Assembly: GCA_903884105.1 (NCBI GenBank)
Contig: CAISDJ010000042.1
Span: 62,001-126,000, forward strand
Direction: 5' to 3'
DNA: 64,000 bases
Origin: an uncultured Pseudomonadota bacterium
Lineage (GTDB): Bacteria; Pseudomonadota; Gammaproteobacteria; Steroidobacterales; Steroidobacteraceae
Made by a program: the position numbers and the translations under genes. The notes beneath the pieces were generated by a model. That model saw only the letters and a list, made by a program, of their open reading frames with translations. It was not told the origin of the DNA and searched no databases. Positions 58,566-64,000 of the stretch are shown one piece after another; position 1 is the stretch's first letter, and every line of letters starts with the position of its first letter.

Positions 58566-59797
58566 CGGGACGCAGGCCAGACGGTGCCCTGATCCTTGGT
58601 CTTTACGGGTGCGAGCCCCTTATTGACGAAGCGCTGCAGTCGTTTGCCTTCGTAGGTTTCCGTCGTGTACAGGTTGCCCTTCGAATCGATCGCAATGCTG
58701 TGCACGCCGTAGAACTGGCCGGGCTGCCGTCCTCCGTCACCAAACGTCGTTACCTCGCGCAGCGTCTGGCGGTCGATCACCCGGACCTTCTCGTTCACGC
58801 CATCCGCCATGAAGATGAACCGCTGTTCCTTGTCCTTGGAGAATGCGATGTCCCAGGCCGAGCCCGAGTTCTTCGTGTTCTTCGCGAAAAACCCTTCCTT
58901 GATGAACTTGCCCTCGGGCGTGAACACCTGCAGTCGGTCGCCAACGCGGTCGCAAACGTAAATCATGCGGTCGACGGACATGTCGGCACAGTGCACGGGA
59001 TTGTGGAACTGCTGTGTCGGCTGGGCAGCCGGATCGTACGCCGGGAGCGGCGTATCGTCGGGGACGTTGCCGTACGCGCCCCACCAGCGCTTCATCTTGC
59101 CCGTGTCCGCATCGAGGACCGCCACTCGCTTATTGAGGTAGCCGTCCGCGATATAGGCTTCATTGGCTTGTCGGTCAACGAAGATCTTTGCCACGCGCCC
59201 GAAGCTCACCTGGTCGTTGCTGCCACCCACGAAGTTCGAGACATCCCCTTCATTGCTCCCGGCTGCGGCGCCTTCCTTGCGGCGTGCACCCTTCTTGCCG
59301 ATCTGCATCAGGAACTTGCCATCCTTTGTGAACTTGAGGATGTGCGAGTCGGGGCCGCCGTTGCCGCCAATCCAGACGTTGCCCTTGTGGTCGATGAAAA
59401 TGCCGTGATTGGAATCCGGCCATTCATAGCCTTCACCCGGCCCGCCCCAGTGCCGCAGCAGGTTGCCGGCCTGATCGAACTCGAGCACTGGCGGCGCGCC
59501 GGCGCAGCATTCGCCCGTCTGCATTTCGAGCGGCCTTTCGTTGACGGCCAGCGTGGCCGAACTGCGGTGGACGATCCAGATGTGGTCGTCCGAGTCGACC
59601 CAGACGCCGATTGCCGAGCCCAGCACCCAGTGATTGGGCAGCGGCTTCGGCCACATCGGGTCGACTTCGAAACGCGGTGCCTGATTCCCCGCCTGGGCTT
59701 GCGCGGTCGCAGTCCTGTCCAGTGCAAATTGCCCGATGGTCAATGCAACGACAACCGCTGCAAAGACAGCGCCGATGTAGAGGTTTCGCGAGCGCAT
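58562..59797 (-). CDS. NHL-repeat beta-propeller protein, peptidyl-hydroxyglycine amidating lyase-like
   Basis: 411 aa from the ATG at 59797 (MRSRNLYIG), which begins the signal anchor; the earlier open frame is not coding. Signal ends ATAQAQ. Six-bladed propeller with VDSDDHIWIVHRSSATLA, EFDQAGNLLRHWGGPGEGYEWPDSN (blade 2), IDHKGNVWIGGNGGPDSHIL, VDRQANEAYIADGYLNKRV and GVHSIAIDSKGNLYTTETYEGKRLQ. The His/Tyr pattern resembles the lyase domain of peptidylglycine amidating enzyme, but bacterial proteins of this kind are mostly uncharacterised. Exported. Same strand as HupE (32-bp gap). Confidence 0.85.
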   Translation of the reverse strand: MRSRNLYIGAVFAAVVVALTIGQFALDRTATAQAQAGNQAPRFEVDPMWPKPLPNHWVLGSAIGVWVDSDDHIWIVHRSSATLAVNERPLEMQTGECCAGAPPVLEFDQAGNLLRHWGGPGEGYEWPDSNHGIFIDHKGNVWIGGNGGPDSHILKFTKDGKFLMQIGKKGARRKEGAAAGSNEGDVSNFVGGSNDQVSFGRVAKIFVDRQANEAYIADGYLNKRVAVLDADTGKMKRWWGAYGNVPDDTPLPAYDPAAQPTQQFHNPVHCADMSVDRMIYVCDRVGDRLQVFTPEGKFIKEGFFAKNTKNSGSAWDIAFSKDKEQRFIFMADGVNEKVRVIDRQTLREVTTFGDGGRQPGQFYGVHSIAIDSKGNLYTTETYEGKRLQRFVNKGLAPVKTKDQGTVWPASR

Positions 59798-59905
59798 CTT
59801 GAGTTCCCCTGGGGCTGCCTGTTCTGTTTCGAATCCGTCGCGATGAAGCGTGGCACGGGGGATTGAGCGATACAAGAGCGCGTTGTCAGCGACGCCCGCA
59901 GCGCA

Positions 59906-60277
59906 TCATTTGATTCCGACGGTGATCACCTCGAACTCCACAGTGCCCGTATTCGTGACGGAGTGGACGACGTCGTGCGGCACGAACTGGACTTCGCCGG
60001 CCTTGACCGAGGTGGTCTTGCGGTCGCCGACCATGATCACGGCCGGTCCGCTTTTCACCGGGACGATCATGATGTCGTAAGGGTGCGTGTGCGGCACTTC
60101 ACCGGCACCCGGCGAGAAGACGACTCGTGTCACCGAGTACTTCGCGTCGTCCTTGAGCGTCGTGCGGGTGACGCCGGGCGTAGCGGGCCGATTGCCGGCG
60201 AGGTCGACGGACAACTGCGCGCCAACCAGGGAGGGGAGGACCAGCGAAAGCGCGACGAGCACGGCACGAGACAACAT
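59906..60277 (-). CDS. secreted cupin-domain protein
   Basis: 123 aa. Signal peptide ends SLVGAQ. Single cupin barrel: VVFSPGAGEVPHTHPYDIMIVPV contains the first motif with two His and a Glu-like position, then GEVQFVPHDVVHSVTNTG the second with His. The metal ligands are present. Periplasmic small cupins may be sugar or acid binding or enzymatic; nothing more specific is readable. It stands alone between the propeller gene and the CFA operon. Confidence 0.88.
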   Translation of the reverse strand: MLSRAVLVALSLVLPSLVGAQLSVDLAGNRPATPGVTRTTLKDDAKYSVTRVVFSPGAGEVPHTHPYDIMIVPVKSGPAVIMVGDRKTTSVKAGEVQFVPHDVVHSVTNTGTVEFEVITVGIK

Positions 60278-60335
60278 GACTGTTCTCCTTTGCGGGAGCC
60301 CACTCTACCAGCCCGATCGGGCTTTTTGCATCCGC

Positions 60336-61616
60336 CTAGCCCCGCCAGTCGGGCCTCGTCAGCAGCATGTGCACGTCACCAAGCTGGCGCTCCGCGAAAC
60401 CACCTTCGCAATAGCAGAAGTAAAAGTCCCACATGCGAATGAAAGTGTCGGGCAGGCCGAGCGCCCTGATCTCCGGCAGGTGGCTGAAGAACGCCTCGCG
60501 CCACTTGTGCAGCGTCGTAGCGTAGTGAGGGCCAATGTCGCGGAGATGGCTCACCTTCATGTCGGTCGCGCGTGTCACGGAGTGGGTGATCGCCGTGACA
60601 GAGGGGATGAAGCTGCCGGGGAAGATGAACCGCTGGATGTAGTCGACGCTCTGCAGCGCCTGTTCGTAGAACTGGTCCTGGATCGTGATGGCCTGCAGCA
60701 GCATGGCGCCTTCAGGCTTCAGCAGCGACGCACACTTGGCGAAGTACGTGTCGAGGTACTGCGGGCCGACGGCTTCGATCATCTCCACCGAAACCAGCTT
60801 GTCGAACCCGCCACTTCCCGCCGGCGGCTCGAGATCGCGATAGTCCTGAAGCAGCAGCGTGATCTGGTCTTCCATCCTGGCGGCTTTCACGCGCGCGACC
60901 GAATGCGCGTACTGCTCCTTCGAGATGGTCGTCGTGGTGACACGGCAGCCGTACTTCTCGGCGGCATGCAACGCCAACCCACCCCAGCCGGTGCCGATCT
61001 CCACAAGGTGATCGCCGGGCTGCAAGTCCAGCTTGCGGCAGATCTCGTCGAACTTGGCGAGCGACGCCTCGTGCAGCGTCGAGTCGTCACGCTCGAAGAT
61101 GCCGCACGAGTAGGCGAGTGTCGGGTCGAGGAACAGCGCAAAGAAATCGTTGCCGAGGTCATAGTGGGCGGCGATGTTGCGCTGGCTGCCTTCTTTAGAA
61201 TTGCGGTTGAGCCAGTGCAGGACACGACGCGTCGGTGCGGTCACCCACGCGAGGCCACGCTCCATGCCATTCATGACGTCGCGGTTCAGCACCATGATGC
61301 GGATCAGCGCTGTCAGGTTGTCGCAGCGCCATGTCCCGTGAATGAAGGCTTCGCCCGCACCGACCGTGCCGCCGAATGCGGCATCCGCCCAGAATTGCGG
61401 CTCGAGCACCTCGATGCTCGCGACCAGTGTTGCGCTCTCTGCCGGCTCGCCAAAGCGGTGGGTGCGCCCCGCTTCGATCACCGTAAGGGTGCCGATGGCC
61501 AGCTTCCGCAGTTGCCCGAGCAGCGCCGAGCGACCGAGGTTCTGCAACGCCGTGATGGATGAGGTGCTCGCGCGTACGTCGAGATCGGCGATGGAGCCTG
61601 CTTTGCCCTGCGTCAT
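60336..61616 (-). CDS. cfa: cyclopropane-fatty-acyl-phospholipid synthase family methyltransferase
   Basis: 426 aa. The C-terminal two thirds is the SAM methyltransferase: DHLVEIGTGWGGLALHAAEK at about residues 210-229, TTTISKEQYAHSVARVKAA, KLVSVEMIEAVGPQYLDTYF, and YCEGGFAERQLGDVHMLLTRP at the end with the family's catalytic-region residues. N-terminal substrate domain with HYDLGNDFFALFLDPTLAYS. It methylates unsaturated acyl chains of membrane phospholipids to cyclopropane or methylated products. It overlaps the DUF1365 gene by 4 bp, and the whole desaturase-to-cfa group reads as one operon. Confidence 0.93.
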   Translation of the reverse strand: MTQGKAGSIADLDVRASTSSITALQNLGRSALLGQLRKLAIGTLTVIEAGRTHRFGEPAESATLVASIEVLEPQFWADAAFGGTVGAGEAFIHGTWRCDNLTALIRIMVLNRDVMNGMERGLAWVTAPTRRVLHWLNRNSKEGSQRNIAAHYDLGNDFFALFLDPTLAYSCGIFERDDSTLHEASLAKFDEICRKLDLQPGDHLVEIGTGWGGLALHAAEKYGCRVTTTTISKEQYAHSVARVKAARMEDQITLLLQDYRDLEPPAGSGGFDKLVSVEMIEAVGPQYLDTYFAKCASLLKPEGAMLLQAITIQDQFYEQALQSVDYIQRFIFPGSFIPSVTAITHSVTRATDMKVSHLRDIGPHYATTLHKWREAFFSHLPEIRALGLPDTFIRMWDFYFCYCEGGFAERQLGDVHMLLTRPDWRG

Positions 61617-62392
61617 CGGGATTGTCCGGAGCCGGTTGCGGCCAGTTTATCGGGGTGGGTGTGGAACGGCGCCTTCTTCAGCCACAACTTCAGCGCCTGC
61701 CAGTAGATGGCCAGGCTCACCTTCGCCGTGATGAGCGGGAAGGAAAGGAGCGTCTTCGCGAGCGCCGCGCCTGTGATTTCCTCACGGTCGAGCGCGAGCG
61801 TTGCATCGAACGCCTTTTCGCCGGTACGGAAGTTCTCCATGTGCACGAGCAGCCGGTCTTCCGGCGCGGAAAAGCGCCAGTCGTACTGCATGTCCATCGG
61901 CAGGAACGGCGACACATGGAACTGCTTGTCGAACTTAAAGCGCAGCTTGCCGCCGTCCATCGTGCTGCCACTCGCGGGGAGCACGTACGCGTGCCGTTCA
62001 CCCCACGGTGTATTGGTGATCTCGGCGACGATGGTTTCGACGTGCGTGTCCGCGGCATCGAAGCAGTAGTACAAGCTCACCGGATTGAAGCAGTAGCCGA
62101 AGTAGCGCAAGTGCGTCAGCAGGCGGATCGGGCCCTGCGGCCGGGTGCCTGTCTCTTTCGCCACGAGGTCGCGCACGGCCGTCTCGAGCGGCTGGTCTTT
62201 CGCGCCGTAGTAGTCCTGGCGGCGAAATCGCGCGAGTGCAGGGCGGCGAGCCGACCACAGCCAGAATCTTGAGAACAGCGTGGGCAGTTCGGCGAGGTCG
62301 AGATACGTCATGAAGATCCGGTAGCGGAACTCATGCGCCTGCGGCCCCGCCCGGCGATGCCTAACCCAGCCGTTGTAGAGGCAGCTCTTCAC
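61613..62392 (-). CDS. DUF1365 protein
   Basis: 259 aa. DUF1365 hallmarks: VRHRRAGPQAHEFRYRIFM near the N-terminus, RLLTHLRYFGYCFNPVSLYYC, EITNTPWGERHAYVLPA, KQFHVSPFLPMDMQYDWRF and a C-terminal SLAIYWQALKLWLKKAPFH. The family is nearly always encoded between an FAD amine-oxidase-like gene and a cfa-like gene, as here, and takes part in making an unusual membrane fatty acid, with unproven chemistry. It overlaps the upstream FAD gene by 32 bp and cfa by 4 bp. Confidence 0.93.
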   Translation of the reverse strand: MKSCLYNGWVRHRRAGPQAHEFRYRIFMTYLDLAELPTLFSRFWLWSARRPALARFRRQDYYGAKDQPLETAVRDLVAKETGTRPQGPIRLLTHLRYFGYCFNPVSLYYCFDAADTHVETIVAEITNTPWGERHAYVLPASGSTMDGGKLRFKFDKQFHVSPFLPMDMQYDWRFSAPEDRLLVHMENFRTGEKAFDATLALDREEITGAALAKTLLSFPLITAKVSLAIYWQALKLWLKKAPFHTHPDKLAATGSGQSR

Positions 62393-63653
62393 TGGTGTCT
62401 TTCCGGAAATGATCCACCGCCGCCTGGCCGCTCACGACGCCGTCCTCGTGGAAGCCGCAGCGCCAGTACGCGCCGCAATAGTACGTGCGGCGCGCGCCGT
62501 TGATCTCGCGATGCCGGGCTTGTGCGGCGACGCCCTGGGGCAGGTACACGGGATGGTGGTACATGAAGCGCCGCAGGATCTTTTCCTCGTCGATCGCGCG
62601 GGTGTGGTTCAGCGTGACGAGGAACTTCACGGGGGCCGCAATGTTCTGCAGCACGTTCATGTCGTACGTGAGCGCTACCGGGTCCTGCGGCTGTGCAAGC
62701 AAGTGGTAGTTCCATGCGGCGCGAGCGAGCGGTCGACGGGGCAATACCGAGTCATCGGTATGCAGCACGGTCTCGTTCGCGGCAAACGGAAAGCTGCCGA
62801 GCACTTCGCGCTCGGCCGGGGTCGGATCGTCCAGCATCCTGAGCGCCTGGTCGGCGTGGCTCGCGATGAAGACCTGATCGAAGGATTCCACGGCGCCGGC
62901 CGCGGTGCGGATCTGGACCTGGTGGGGCAGGCGGCGAATGCTGGCGACGGGCGTGGAGACGCGCACAGTCGCCCTCAACTTCGACAGCATGCGGCGAACG
63001 TACTCGCGTGAACCGCCCCGAACCGTGCGCCACACCGGCCGGTCGCTGATGTTGAGGAACCCGTGGCGCGCGAAGAAATCGATGAAGAACCGCGCCGGGA
63101 AGTCGAGTATTGCCCGCTGTTCCGCTGACCAGATCGCGCGGCCCATCGGCAGGATGTACTGCTCGATGAACTGTGGAGAATAGCGGCCCCCAAGCAGGAA
63201 CCGCTGCAGCGTGTGGTGCTCCTCCGCCTCGCCGTCCACTGGCGGCTCTGCTGCAAATTCCTTGGCCTCGCGGTTGAAACGCAGGATGTCCGTGAGCATG
63301 CGCAGGAAGCGGGGATTCACGAGGTTTCGCCGCTGCGCGAACAGCGAGTTCAGCGACGTGCCGTTGTACTCGAGGCCGCTGCGCTCGCAGGACAGGCTGA
63401 AGCTCATGTCGGAGAACTGCCATTCGACGCCCAGTTCGTCGAGCAGCGCAATGAAGTTCGGGTACGTCCAGTCGTTGAAGACGATGAAACCGGTATCGAT
63501 GGCATAGGCGCGCCCGGCCCATTCGACATCGACCGTGGCCGTGTGGCCGCCGACGTAGTCTGCCGCTTCGAACAAGGTGACGTCGTGGTCCTTGTCGAGG
63601 CGCCATGCGGCGGTGAGACCCGCAATGCCTGAGCCGACGACGGCGATCTTCAT
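62361..63653 (-). CDS. FAD-dependent amine-oxidase-like oxidoreductase
   Basis: 430 aa. Dinucleotide-binding start KIAVVGSGIAGLTAAWRL, then EAADYVGGHTATVDVEWAG. Middle: PMGRAIWSAEQRAILDFPARF and YVRRMLSKLRATVRVSTPVAS; late: FIASHADQALRMLDDPT. These match the NAD(P)/FAD oxidoreductases that accompany DUF1365 and cfa genes. It presumably oxidises an acyl chain or carotenoid-like substrate in the same pathway; substrate unproven. Overlaps the desaturase gene by 4 bp upstream and DUF1365 by 32 bp downstream. Confidence 0.9.
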   Translation of the reverse strand: MKIAVVGSGIAGLTAAWRLDKDHDVTLFEAADYVGGHTATVDVEWAGRAYAIDTGFIVFNDWTYPNFIALLDELGVEWQFSDMSFSLSCERSGLEYNGTSLNSLFAQRRNLVNPRFLRMLTDILRFNREAKEFAAEPPVDGEAEEHHTLQRFLLGGRYSPQFIEQYILPMGRAIWSAEQRAILDFPARFFIDFFARHGFLNISDRPVWRTVRGGSREYVRRMLSKLRATVRVSTPVASIRRLPHQVQIRTAAGAVESFDQVFIASHADQALRMLDDPTPAEREVLGSFPFAANETVLHTDDSVLPRRPLARAAWNYHLLAQPQDPVALTYDMNVLQNIAAPVKFLVTLNHTRAIDEEKILRRFMYHHPVYLPQGVAAQARHREINGARRTYYCGAYWRCGFHEDGVVSGQAAVDHFRKDTSEELPLQRLG

Positions 63654-64000
63654 CCCGGTTCGACGGCGACCGGGGGGGCAGATACCGCGTGGGCTTCACG
63701 GACTTGCAGCGGCACGGGCTTCAGGTCGCGGATCAGGCCAAGCACGGCGAGCGCCTTCAAGCCGTAGTACGTCAGGTCGATCTCCCACCAGTAGAACCCC
63801 TGGCGCGCTGAGGCGGGATAGTGGTGATGGTTGTTGTGCCAGCCTTCGCCCAGCGTGACGAGTGCCAGCCACGGGTTGTTGCGGCTGTCGTCGTTGGTGG
63901 CGTAGCGGCGGCGGCCAAAGCGGTGCGCGAGCGAGTTGATCGTGTACGTGGCGTGATAGCAGGCCACCGTCGAGATGCAGAAGCCCCAGACGAGCATCTG
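63650..64000 (-). CDS. membrane fatty-acid (acyl-CoA) desaturase, C-terminal part
   Basis: At least 116 codons of the 3' end are visible; the gene continues past the window edge. It has the third histidine box HNNHHHYPASARQGFY and a preceding TYTINSLAHRFGRRRYATNDDSRNN segment, both typical of class III membrane desaturases that introduce a double bond into acyl-CoA or phospholipid chains. It is the first visible gene of the lipid-modification operon, giving the unsaturated chain that the FAD enzyme, DUF1365 and cfa products could process. Confidence 0.88.
   Translation of the reverse strand, partial: QMLVWGFCISTVACYHATYTINSLAHRFGRRRYATNDDSRNNPWLALVTLGEGWHNNHHHYPASARQGFYWWEIDLTYYGLKALAVLGLIRDLKPVPLQVREAHAVSAPPVAVEPG

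Overview
This is a GC-rich proteobacterial chromosome segment, densely coded, with most genes in short translationally coupled operons. Two TonB-dependent receptors, many exported periplasmic proteins, an aquaporin Z, a lipid A phosphoethanolamine transferase and an assimilatory sulfate-reduction operon point to an aerobic Gram-negative. A gammaproteobacterium of the Steroidobacter/Nevskia/Xanthomonas side is plausible, but this is inference from gene style with no rRNA to confirm it. No tRNA, rRNA, CRISPR array, prophage or intact insertion sequence was seen.

Layout. 1-4.2 kb: tandem block of degenerate metallo-beta-lactamase-fold proteins alternating with secreted proteins of unknown function. 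4.4-8.9 kb: two-gene molybdenum hydroxylase, methyltransferase, TesB thioesterase. 9.0-11.3 kb: phosphoethanolamine transferase and a DUF1080 lipoprotein. 11.4-15.8 kb: two tandem cytochrome c/PQQ-type dehydrogenases. 15.9-20.1 kb (minus strand): a catabolic group of XRE-cupin regulator, enoyl-CoA hydratase, MFS transporter and glutaryl-CoA dehydrogenase, divergent from a TonB receptor (20.4-22.8 kb) followed by a DUF6152 gene and a cytochrome c fusion. 24.6-31.3 kb: cysteine biosynthesis (sulfite reductase, DUF934, APS reductase, siroheme synthase, cysteine synthase, ferredoxin-NADP reductase). 31.4-34.9 kb: a 59-aa membrane protein, an MFS exporter and a PhoX-type phosphatase. 34.9-46.5 kb: two MarR regulators, four DUF6152/partner gene pairs, a DoxX protein and a second TonB receptor. 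46.7-56.4 kb: a third cytochrome c/PQQ enzyme, a GFA protein, L-2-hydroxyglutarate-oxidase-like and D-2-hydroxyglutarate-dehydrogenase-like flavoproteins, a DUF748 protein and aquaporin Z. 56.4-57.2 kb: orphan antitoxin-like genes, one next to the remnant of a BrnT toxin. 57.2-60.3 kb: HupE/UreJ-like protein, NHL-propeller protein, cupin. 60.3-64 kb (minus strand): lipid-modification operon (desaturase, FAD oxidoreductase, DUF1365, cyclopropane synthase).

The most unusual element is a two-gene module found five times: a small exported DUF6152 protein, whose predicted mature form always begins His-His-Ser, followed directly (overlap in four of five) by a secreted protein of one divergent family that recurs at least eight times in the window. 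Several module promoters carry TTAAGT-type half-sites next to or between the -35 and -10 boxes, and two modules are divergent from paralogous MarR regulators. One partner is fused to a cytochrome c domain, so a periplasmic redox or metal function is a reasonable hypothesis, unproven here. A second notable feature is a family of four intergenic inverted repeats whose purine-rich arm is built from 9-bp GGAAGNNNN units.
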